In this document: piece after piece, positions 1-9,401 of the stretch
Layout of the letters: each line of letters starts with the position of its first letter
Numbering within the stretch: position 1 is the stretch's first letter
Source of the DNA: Artocarpus heterophyllus
Taxonomy: Eukaryota > Streptophyta > Magnoliopsida > Rosales > Moraceae
Direction of reading: 5' to 3'
Assembly: GCA_025403435.1 (NCBI GenBank)
Contig: CM046341.1
Coordinates: forward strand, 1,516,802-1,580,801
Length of the DNA stretch: 64,000 nucleotides
Notes under the pieces: generated by a model
What the model saw: the letters and a program-made list of their open reading frames with translations, nothing else
Told to the model about the DNA's origin: nothing
Databases searched by the model: none
Translations under genes and position numbers: made by a program

Positions 1-1186
1 TGTCTCCTTGGTCATAAGCATGATCAACTCCGAAAGCTAAGGTACAATTTATCATAAAGCTAGGTCCTTTGTCATCCTTTGTCATAGTAGTCCTTGATCA
101 CAAGGATGATCAACTCCGAAAGCCAAGGTTTGTCTTGGTCCTAAGCATGATCAACTCCAAAAGCTAATCACAAGCATGATCGATTGACAATCCCTCAGCA
201 AATCTGTGAGTCCTCTAATACAAACATGATCAACTCCAAAGCTGGCTGCAAGAAATTCTCAATCACAAGGCATCTTCAAGAAATCCTCGATCTGTTCGTA
301 GAGCGTGTTTGTTTTGGGAAGCACGTTTTCATGTTGCTGGTATATATGTAAACACTTGTTTGTACATTTGATGATATCCATGGCGTCTTCCACAAATACA
401 ATAGCAATTGTTTATTTAGTTAAAAACAAAAAAAGACAAAAGAGAGGAAGACTTAAAATATCAATGAAAACATGTAATACGCGGGAGAACAATATCAAAG
501 AATTTAGATCAGTATCATGGGAATACAAGTCTTATGGATAGAAAAAACAACTAAAGATAAATAAAACATCATAAATCAGGATAAAAGAGAAGAAAAATGA
601 CCACATATTAATGTACACTAAAAACAAATAACATCCCTAAGAAATGAAGAACGCATCCTTTATAAGAATTGAATTTATACCAGAATTACAGTTGGTTATG
701 CTCTTTTAATTTTTTAGGGAAAAAGATATTCCATGCTATTAATTACAAAAACGTTGAATATAACAAAATAAAGAAGGCAGTAAAAACATATAAATGAAAA
801 AAAAAAAAACCATAAAAAACGTTATGGCAAAAAGATAACATCACTAAATACAACAACAATTGTTTTCATTTGAAAAAGGAAAGGTAATAACAATGAAAAC
901 GCTCTCATGTACCCTATTAGCAATAAAATGTTAATTCTTAGCATGCAGTGCAAATATTTAAAAGATGAAGAAATGTGTTACATCTACATGCAAAGTTAGA
1001 GAAACATGTTATGATACTTGTTACAATAAAGACATTAGAAACAAAATAGCAAAAACAATAAGAATATAAGCATTATAAGAAAATGACAAAAACAATAAAA
1101 GCGTTATAATATAGCAGTCAACATGTTACATTAGTACAAGAATTAAAGAACATATATATAACAATATAGAAGGGGAACAATCTTAC

Positions 1187-1680
1187 AATAAAGCCATCTT
1201 CATAACAGTCTTTGTCTTCTTGGTCATAAGCATGATCAACTCCAAAAGCTAAGGTCCAATTTTTCATAATAGTCCTTGATCATGAGCATGATCAACTCCA
1301 AATGCTAAGGTCCAGAAAGTTAAGGTTGTTCGAAGGCATTGTTGGCTCAAACTCCTTTGTTCTTCTCTTCTGATTGTCTTTCTTCACCCCTCACCCAGGG
1401 ACCAAGTCATGTTTTTAACTCCCCACCCCCCAAATTTAAAAAAAAAATGAGGAGAAGGCAAAGAAGAAGAAGATAATCCCTGGTTCTGTGAAGAAATGTG
1501 CAGACTAAAACTTGCTGGATTGCTAGGATAGATCATTGATCATCTTCAAAGCTATGATGCTAACAGTCCTCGATCAGAAGTGTGATAAAATCGATCATAA
1601 GCATGATCAATGCTCGAAGGCTGTGCTTCTCAATCATATATAATTCATATGATAAACTCGGAAGCAATTCTGAAGCTAAC
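1187..1680 (-). repeat. Exon-like end plus ~330-bp block seen three times
   Basis: A stretch with two full hairpin motifs (1,220-1,239 and 1,276-1,295) ends on the minus strand at a gtaaga donor (1,187/1,186). Adjoining it, about 1,340-1,680 is a block that recurs at about 60,000-60,340 (part of copy B) and, more divergent, at 58,290-58,600. The block includes a GAAGAAGAAG tract and another hairpin motif near 1,592-1,609. No coding potential is evident. Confidence 0.5.
1276..1295. other. Canonical hairpin motif copy
   Basis: TTGATCA, loop TGAGCA, TGATCAA: a 7-bp perfect inverted repeat with six-base loop. Other copies in the window lie at 10-25, 94-113, 135-152, 1,220-1,239 and 1,592-1,609 and, in copy B, around 59,885-59,955. 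Spacing is irregular. Confidence 0.7.
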
Positions 1681-2171
1681 CGTGTGTGGCACTCCTTTGT
1701 AGATGTGATGCTATCATGTCGTGTCGCACTGATCCATACAATAGCATTTGTTTTTATTAGAAAAAGACAAAAGTGAAATAGCAACAAAAACATATATACA
1801 TGGTACAAACAATATCACTACATTAAAGAATTTAGATTAGTAAGAATTCTTAAGTACAATATAAATTAAAGATGAAGAAAATATATATATATATATATAT
1901 ATGTGTTAGAAGAAATTAAAAAAAAAAACTTAATGTATATGGAAAACGAATAACATCTGTTATTTAAATTAAATTTATATAAAATAAAACATGTTAATAT
2001 GTCAATTACATTACAAACATTAAGAACAGTGAAAACATAAAAAATAAAAAGACGCTCTAAAAGCTTAATAAAATAATACGTGACAATACAACAACATTAT
2101 AACACCAGATTCCATCACTAAAATGTAATAATATTGTTACAGTGAAGAGAAAAAAAAAAAAATAAACTTAC

Positions 2172-2875
2172 AATAATAAGTGATGGACTCAGAAGTTGGT
2201 TGCATATCCTTGATCACAAATATCATCAACTCCAAAGCTGCTCTTCCTTAATCATAAGCGGGATCAACTCCGAATCAAAAACTAAAACTCTTCCACCACA
2301 AGCATGGTGGACTCCGAAGCCGTGTATACTAAAACTCATCAGTCACAAGCATGTCCAAAGCAATCAGCACTCTGTTATAGTCTCTCCTCTCCAAGCTGAT
2401 CAACTACGAAAGCTTTTTGCTGTTGTCGTACAAATTCGTTGTTAAAACATAGTCAAGTAATAATGAAATGCACAGAAAACTAGAATTAACATATATACTA
2501 TAAATACAACAACGATGAAAACATGATTAGTGTTGAATACAAAAAAGAGCATGAAGTGGTACTAGAGAATACAATTAGTGTATCACAAAATAATAACTCG
2601 ACTATATATAATATTGCATATAGCTAATGTATAATAATACACAGATATCAATCAAGAAATAAAACACAAGTTATGCAATGAGTAAAAAGTAATCTGGAAT
2701 GACTTGTTACAATAAAAACATTATGATGAATGATAAAAAGAAGTAAGCTATTGTAATAAAACATTTATTTTTCATAGACAGAAAAACTTACAGTAATGCA
2801 TCTTCGTTCCAGGACCTGACATGTAGAGAAGAGAAAAGAAAGTGGATGAATGCTAAGCGGCCTAATTATATAGAA
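2172..2875 (-). other. Repeated promoter/exon unit A3
   Basis: Third copy of the unit: a damaged TATA region near 2,860-2,875 (intact in copy B at 61,550-61,559), a first exon ending at 2,792 (GATGCATTACT, donor gtaagt), then an exon 2,419-2,172 starting CAAAAAGCTTTC and ending at a gtaagt donor. No long frame is kept across the junction. The exon contains the clearest compensated hairpin (2,292-2,311). Copy B exon ends are 61,479, 61,106 and 60,859. A further exon-like stretch ends at 1,187 (copy B 59,849) with donor gtaaga. Confidence 0.3.
2292..2311. other. Compensated hairpin copy (TCCACCA/TGGTGGA)
   Basis: Arms TCCACCA and TGGTGGA pair perfectly around the loop CAAGCA. The common version is TTGATCA..TGATCAA around CAAGCA or TAAGCA, so three base pairs have changed on both sides. 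Also present at 60,979-60,998. Confidence 0.7.
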
Positions 2876-3222
2876 AATATTCTCATGTCCTCTAAAAAAC
2901 CATATCAATAAAGTACATTAAAGAATTAAATCTGTAACAATAAAATTTTAATTCTTAGCATGCAGTGCATGTATTTAAAAGATGAAGAAATGTGTTAGCA
3001 TCTACCTGCAAAGTTGGAGAAACATGTTATGATACTTATTACAATAAAGACATTAGAAACAAAATATCAAAAACAATAAGAACATAAGCATTATAAGAAA
3101 ATGACAAAACAATAAAAACATCATAATAAAGCAGTCAACATGTTACAACATGTTACATTAGTATAAGAATTAAAGAACATATATATACAGATATATATAA
3201 TATAGAAGGGGAAAAAACTTAC

Positions 3223-4016
3223 AATAAAGTCATCTTCATAATAGACTCTAAAACTGAATTTCCTTGATCACAAGCATGTTCAACTCCAAAAGCTAAGGTC
3301 ATCAGTTGTAATAGTCCTTGTCTCCTTGATCAAATCAACTCCAAAGCTAAGGTCCAATTTGTCATAAAGCTAAGGTCCTTTGTCATAAGCATGATCAACT
3401 TCGAAAGCCTAAGTCATCAGTCATAACAGTCTATAGTCTTGATCAACTCCGAATCTCATCAATCACAAGCATGTCTGAAGCAATCTACACTCCTTAATAG
3501 TGCCCTCTTCAAAGCTGATCAAATGAAGGCTTTTTGCTGTTGTAGTTCAAATTCATTTTGAAAATATAGTTAAGTAATAGCGGAATACGCAAAAAAACTG
3601 GAAATAGCATATATACAAGAACAGTGAGGACATAATTAGTATTGAATACACAAATAAAATAAAATAAAATAGTACAGTATAATTCAATTGGTATACTATA
3701 GAAAAATGACTTGACTATATACAGAAAAATAACTGTATATGATATAGCATATAACTAATGTCTAATGTACACGGATATAAATGAAACACAACTTAATAGG
3801 ATGACAAAAAACTAAAAACAATCTGGAATGACTTATTACAATAAAAACAACATAAGAAATTACAAAAAGAAATAAGCTATTATAATAAAACATATAGTTT
3901 CATATTCGAAAAAATAGATTAAAAAAAAAAAACTTACTGTAATGCATCTTCATTCCATGACCAAACATGTGGAGAAGAAAAGAGAGAGTGTATAAATGCT
4001 TAACGACCTATTTATG
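3223..4016 (-). other. Repeated promoter/exon unit A2
   Basis: Same architecture as unit A1. An ATAAATA box lies near 4,008-4,016, followed by a leader and a first exon ending at 3,938 (GATGCATTACA, donor gtaagt). After about 0.4 kb the acceptor (acaacag) opens a 314-nt exon, 3,536-3,223, that starts with the same CAAAAAGCCTTCAT sequence as the A1 exon and ends at a gtaagt donor. The second exon carries several copies of the hairpin motif. Spliced, it opens MKMHYTKSLH and stops after about 29 residues. The matching unit in copy B has exon ends at 62,627, 62,226 and 61,912. Confidence 0.35.
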
Positions 4017-4600
4017 ACATGGAAAAAAAAAAATATCCCAATCTTATTAGGAACTCCATTAATAATTATCTACAAGAGTTAAATAATTACATGCATGGAT
4101 TGTTAATATTTAGTGTTACATGGAACATCCAGTATTTTATAATAAATATGTACATATTTTTTTAAAGGATAAAAAATAATCAAATTAGAATTCACATAGA
4201 ATTACTATTTTCAAAATGCAAGATTATCCGACATTTTAGTCAAGGGTAGGATAATCATTTAAATTTCACATAAAATATTAGAATTATCATCTTTTCCTTC
4301 TAAATGAAGAATGAAAAATGAGGACATGGACATAATGCATGTTCAAAATTGAAAAATCGTATTGATTATCTTCTTTGCTATCAAAAGAATGGAAAGTTTT
4401 TAAGGCTAAAGAAGAAGACGCAAATTGCATAAATACAAGAATAAAAACAATTTAATGATATCAATTACAATAATAACATTAATAATAGTAGAAAAACATA
4501 AATAAGCTAACAACAATTAGACAACATTCATTGCAAAAGATTACATCATTAAAATATAACAAAAATATTATTACAGTGAGGGGAAAAAACATAAACTTAC

Positions 4601-5740
4601 CAATGACAAGTGATGATGGAGACTCTCACGTTGCGCTAAATACAACCCTGAAGCAACCTGCAATCCCTCTATACACTCCTCTCCAAAGCTGATTATGAAG
4701 GCTTTTTGCTGGTAAAAATAGATTACGCAACCAGCAAAAAACCACAATTAGCATATATATATATATATACATATATATATGATAAAGAACAATAACAATG
4801 CGTACATATTCGTATTGAATACACAGAAAAAAAAATCATAAAGTAATACAATGCGATACAAGTATTTACCATAGAAAATACATTGAATATTTTTCTTTTC
4901 TTTTCTTTTCTTTATTTTTTTAAAGAACGTGGATCTTGAATAAATAAATTGGATCTTGATTGGATCTTGATTAAGCTAAATTGGCAATAATAGGAATCCC
5001 AAACCAGTCCCATTTACAAATTAAAAAGCAGAATTTTTTAAAGCGTAATTTTTTTTTTCCTGAAGGAAAGCGTATAATGATTTTTGTACACAGAAAACGA
5101 ATAAAAAACATCTTATATGAAAAATATAACTAATACGACACAAAAACAAAAAGAAGGAAGAAGAAAGAACAATCTTCGTATACAACATAACATATAAAAT
5201 AAATAAATAAATAACCATAAAGTAGGACAACAGAATACAATGAGTATACCACAGAAAATAAATTAATTCAGTATTTTTTTTTTTAAGAAAAGGAGGTGGA
5301 ATTTGATTTAGCCAAATTGGCAATAACGGAATCCCAAACCAGTCCAATTACAAAATTAATAGCAGAATTTGTAGCTTTTTAAAAGCATATAATGATTATT
5401 AGTGTACGACGATAACTAATAACTAATATGACACAGCAAAATACAAAGAAGAAAATAGCATAATCTTCGTGTATAATATAGCATATAATAAATATAATGA
5501 GCAAGGATATCAACCAAGAAAATAAAACACAACTTACAATAAAAACGTAATAATAAATAATAAAAGAACTAAGCCATTCTAATAAAACATTTGTAAATAG
5601 TTATTAATTGTAGTAATAAAAGGAAAAGTAGATAAGAACTTACTGTAATGCATCTTCATCTTCAACCAGACACCAGGAGAGGAGAAGAGAAGAGAGGGTT
5701 AATGAAAAAGTATGAATCCTTAGCAACATATTTATAGGCA
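4601..5740 (-). other. Repeated promoter/exon unit A1 (unknown transcript)
   Basis: On the minus strand there is a TATA box (TATAAATA, 5,729-5,736), then a pyrimidine-rich leader and a short exon. That exon ends at 5,644 in ATGAAGATGCATTACA with the donor gtaagt. About 0.9 kb further on, an acceptor (ttaccag) opens a second exon, 4,708-4,601, that ends in another donor, gtaagt. Splicing 5,644 to 4,708 would give a 32-residue peptide beginning MKMHYTKSL and ending at TGA; a second frame of the exon is open throughout and reads like QKAFIISFGEE. I recognise neither. It could be a small-peptide gene, a non-coding RNA or an old gene fragment. The counterpart exon in copy B is 63,391-63,284. Confidence 0.35.
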
Positions 5741-7020
5741 AAAAAGTTGTTGGATAAGCTTCCCGTTTTAAATTTAAACCCTTCACATAGAAATAGGATT
5801 ATATGAAAAAGATAAGAAAAGTATTTCAAATTTGGCAAATCGGAAATCAAAATCTTCTTTTGATATCAAAATTTGAAAGAGCTCCAATAGGCACGTCTGC
5901 AGTTGTTTAATTCCACTCGTTACTTTATCCCTCTATCTTTATTTAAAATTTATTTTTCAAATTTCTAGAATTGCATTTTCAAATAAATAAATAAATCAAT
6001 ATGAGGTTTTTTCCCAAAACAGGAAACAAAAAAAAAATATGAAGATAAGTATTGTTACCTTTTTTTTTTGGAGCATTATCACCTCCCAAAAAAGTGAAGA
6101 ATGCCAAACTAAGTAAAGAACTTACTTTCCCAATATTGGTCTTTTCTTTTATTTCTCTTTTTTTTTTTTCCCCGATTCTCTTTTTTTTTTTCTTTCATTT
6201 CTACCCTCAAAGATAAAGTTGGATAGTGCATTCTCCCTATTTTTATTTTTTAATTGAGATCAAATACTCACAATGACAAAAATGGATGGCACCCTATTAG
6301 AGTCTGTCCCTCCTTTTTTTTTTTTTAAAAAAAAGTCCCTTTTTTGGCATTTAAGTTAGTAAAGTTTGTCACTGTTATCTTTTTTTTTTTTTTTTTGCCT
6401 GTTTAATAGTTTTGAAGTTGACCTGGGGAGAGAGTGACTGTCACAATTGGAAAACTACCTAGACTTTACGTGAAACCTTTCTCCATGTGTAAAGAACATA
6501 AAACAATTCTAACATGTAAAACTATATACATATTAAAATCGAAAACGTAAACAGAAGCGTGAAAACATTTTGTTACCTCCGGCCATTGCACCTGAGAATT
6601 CCAACGGTGTACCGTGATTACCTACACTTGAGAGCTTCCAAGTCCTCCAAAAAGCTCAATTGATGGTGTTGGTACTTTAGAGAATTTTCGGACTTGGGGA
6701 CCCAAGTTTTTGTTTCACAAAAAACTGAACGTGAAAAACTTTTTTGGTTTTCTCTACTCCACTCATTTCCTCCCATCAAGGAAATAAATAACAAGAATAT
6801 TCAGTTACCAAATTAATATGGTTTAATGAAAACATAATGTGAGACAATTTATGTAACGCTGTTATAAAAATTAAATTGGTTTAAAAAGTGAAACCGTTTG
6901 CTGACAAATATAACAGTTACACCATGTTGATCATACGACCAAAAGCCACGTTGGAAAACTGCAAAGCTTTTTCTTTTTTTTTTTTTTTGGTTAGCCATGG
7001 CATTCTAAAATTATCTCCCT
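5741..7020. other. AT-rich stretch, no gene seen
   Basis: Rich in T and A homopolymers (several T10-T17 runs around 6,060-6,400). I see no conserved ORF, RNA gene or transposon terminus. It links the duplicated segment to the motif array downstream of the OEP16-2 locus. Confidence 0.5.
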
Positions 7021-7074
7021 TTAAAGCCACCAAAGGAAGAGCGAAGTTTGATGTCGTCCTGTCATTCTTCAACG

Positions 7075-7545
7075 ACCAAACGACGTGCTTTTTTTTAATT
7101 GTGTGTCGTTTATATTTTCTTTGTTGATTATTATCGTGTCGTTTTTTAGTTGAATGTCGTTCCTCTCTTTTTAACCACCATGCGACGTGTCGCGTCTTGA
7201 GTTCCCCTGCTCGCGTTCTTGTGATTTTCCAATTACCAAACCACGTGTAGTCCTATGGTTTGACGTTGTTCTTCATCTTTCCACGACCTAACGACGTGTC
7301 GCTGTTCATTTTCAACCACCAAAACACCTGTATCTCCACTACCTAACGACGTGTCGTATTACTTGTTGAGTTGAATGCCTCCTCCCTTTTCAACCACCAA
7401 ACAACCTGTCGTTTCCAAACTTGCCCGTTCCCCATCCACCAAGCGACGTGTTACCTCTCGAGCTTGAGGTTGTCCCTTTTCCCACGACCTCACGACGTGT
7501 CGTTTCTCATGTTTCATGTTGTGCAAACCTCAACGAAGTCGTTTC
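7075..7545. repeat. Array of ACGACGTGTCGT-type motifs
   Basis: About nine related elements occur at 40-100 bp intervals: near 7,081, 7,183, 7,241, 7,291, 7,346, 7,401, 7,443, 7,491 and 7,532. The usual context is CAACCACCAAACGACGTGTCGTT-like, with an ACGT core; several contain ACGTGTC, the core of ABRE/G-box sites bound by plant bZIP factors. The array lies about 0.35-0.8 kb beyond the stop codon of the OEP16-2 locus. It may be a degenerate minisatellite or a regulatory cluster. Confidence 0.5.
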
Positions 7546-7546
7546 T

Positions 7547-7700
7547 CTTCTCTTACGTTTCATGTCGTTTAATCTGTTAAAATCATGCCACTTTATGTAT
7601 TTTTGACAACGCAAGGGGTTGGATCTCTTCTTTTACGTTTCATGTCGTTTAATCCGTTAAAATCATGCCATTTTATGTATTTCTGACGATGCAAGGGGAA
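7547..7700. repeat. ~78-bp tandem duplication
   Basis: The sequence TCTCTTCTCTTACGTTTCAT onward (7,547-7,622) is repeated immediately at 7,625-7,700 with a handful of substitutions. It follows directly after the ACGACGTGTCGT-type array. Confidence 0.75.
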
Positions 7701-7880
7701 TTCCAAGAATCCTATTCAAGACAACAAAACAAATCCAACTTCAACATAACAACAAATTAAATAGCTCAAAAGAAATCCCATCAAAATAGAGTTGGTTAAT
7801 TAAGCAAAACTACTAGACAGATTTTTCCTATTACAAACAAGTTAAAATTTATAGACAGAAAATATATGATATTATGATAA

Positions 7881-8708
7881 TTAGAATATGCCAGAGAGAA
7901 GATTAGCAGCAGTGGAAATGGCAGCTCCAGTTATGGCACAATGCACAACTTGCTCATGTGTGGTGTCCTCTGATGTCAGAGCCAATGCCGCGCCTGTCAG
8001 TGCTCCTGCAACTGCACTGTTTTTCTGCAACAAAATAATAAACCACAAAATTAAAATTAAAACTCTTATTATTTATCATCATTAGTAGTATATCATCACA
8101 GTAGCAAAATGTGTTTGGTATAATATACGTCTCATAATAATGTGTCTAACAATTCATTGTCACATAATCATTTCTCAATATGTGTAAATGAAAAAGAAAA
8201 AAAAAAGATTATTACAGGACCACTAGTGATTCTTTTTTGTAAGCAACAAAGAAATGGTAATTCTTATATAAAGATCCAAGATAACGAATCAAAGAAAGGA
8301 TATAAGCCGTCTGATAATGATCATACATATTGTTCATCTTCATATACAATGAAAGAAAGGAAGCATATATTTTAGTGCCCAATCATGGGCCCCACGAGCC
8401 TCCTTCAGTCCATAAGTGAGACCTGAATACACTCCTGCAGCTAGCCCTGCAAGTGGAAAGAATTAAAGAGTTCATCTTTTCTATAAGAGAGAGAAACTTG
8501 TAACAAACACTTTAATTACCCCGTTGCAAAGACTCCTTCCCTGTGTTCTTCACCTGGAAATTACAAAAATATTAGAAGGAAAAAAAAGTATTAACATATT
8601 TAATTAAGCACAGTTCACTCATTAGTTTTGAGGTAAATGGAAAAGGAGAGATAAAGACTAGAATTGAAGTACCCACCATGGCTTCAAGAGATTTTCTGTT
8701 TGTTTCAC
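7881..8708 (-). other. OEP16-2 exons 4-7 (3' end of locus)
   Basis: This block carries exons 4 to 7. Exon 4 (8,708-8,677) starts after ttcag and ends before gtgggt. Exon 5 (8,553-8,520) starts after ccag and ends before gtaatt. Exon 6 (8,446-8,379) starts after ttgcag. Exon 7 (8,024-7,881) starts after ttgcag and ends at TAA. Phases between exons 3 to 7 are consistent, so this end still reads as one frame. The donor of intron 6 is TGG|gcacta, a GC donor that matches the usual GCAAGT pattern poorly. Confidence 0.85.
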
Positions 8709-8822
8709 CTGAAAAAGTACATTAATAACATCCATGAGTTTCTCCTCAAATATTTGTATTTGAGGACCAGTTACTGATTATATATCAAAAATTATTGACA
8801 TATTTCATATCTTGACAAAAAC

Positions 8823-9311
8823 TGTTAGAAATCAAAGCAATAAGCAACAAGAAATAGAGAGAAAATTGCACACAAGATTTACGTGGAAAAACCCTAATGA
8901 AGGGTGAAAAAACCACGGGCAGAGGAGAAGCAATTCACTAATCACAAAAGGAAATTACAACGGTGTTTAGAGTGCTCAAATACAGAAATTCACTTACTCA
9001 ATCACTCACAAACTCACAAGACTGAGCTCTTTGTATCACTCTCAATACTATGATCTCTATGAAAATTTGTGACTCTCTAATGTGTCTCTCTAATGTGACT
9101 CACTATGAACTATGGAGAATATGATGTATTTATATGTATGGGGACTCAAACCCTAGCCCAAAATAACCCAAAAACGCGTAAAAATGCAAAATACACTATC
9201 AGGCCGCATTGGAGCACCGCGGCGTTGGTTTCCGGATTGGAGCGCCGCGGCCCTGCTTTCAAGCGCCGCAGCGCTGCCTTACTGCCAAAGATTTTGGGTC
9301 ACAAAATAACA
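8823..9311 (-). repeat. Copia A 3' LTR (left)
   Basis: Pairs with the right LTR. It carries three of the GC palindrome units (9,208-9,275), lacks about 22 bp and has point changes in the palindromes. Confidence 0.9.
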
Positions 9312-9401
9312 ATCTCCACCTTGACACAAAATCCACCATAAAGAACTCCAACATGTGATTAACCGAATTCTCCACCTCTTCCACAAAGCCCCAACGGGCA
9401 A

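Larger units (their letters stand above)
1..5331. repeat. 5-kb segmental duplication, copy A
   Basis: From about position 225 this stretch is collinear, in the same orientation, with 58,900-64,000, differing by scattered substitutions, microsatellite length changes and a few indels. One indel is a ~50-nt gap in copy A near 920, where copy B has extra sequence at 59,536-59,585. The match is still running at 5,331 when the window ends in copy B. Positions 1-225 hold further irregular copies of the hairpin motif described separately. The segment is AT-rich with no convincing long ORF; its order lies in repeated TATA/exon/splice-donor units on the minus strand. It is not flanked by LTRs or terminal inverted repeats that I can see. 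Confidence 0.85.

Noticed and set aside
305..541. 78-codon plus-strand ORF with Cys-rich start
   Set aside because: Copy B (58,945-59,170) does not keep the same reading; composition is that of AT-rich intergenic DNA.
1..2311. CRISPR-like or tRNA-like reading of the hairpin repeats
   Set aside because: Spacing is irregular, spacers are not unique inserts, the arms are too short for a tRNA fold, and the genome is a plant's.
5021..5347. Hydrophobic 108-codon minus-strand ORF, partly repeated at 63,701-63,987
   Set aside because: The frame is broken differently in the two copies and the Phe/Tyr/Leu richness follows from A-rich DNA read in reverse; not a membrane protein gene.
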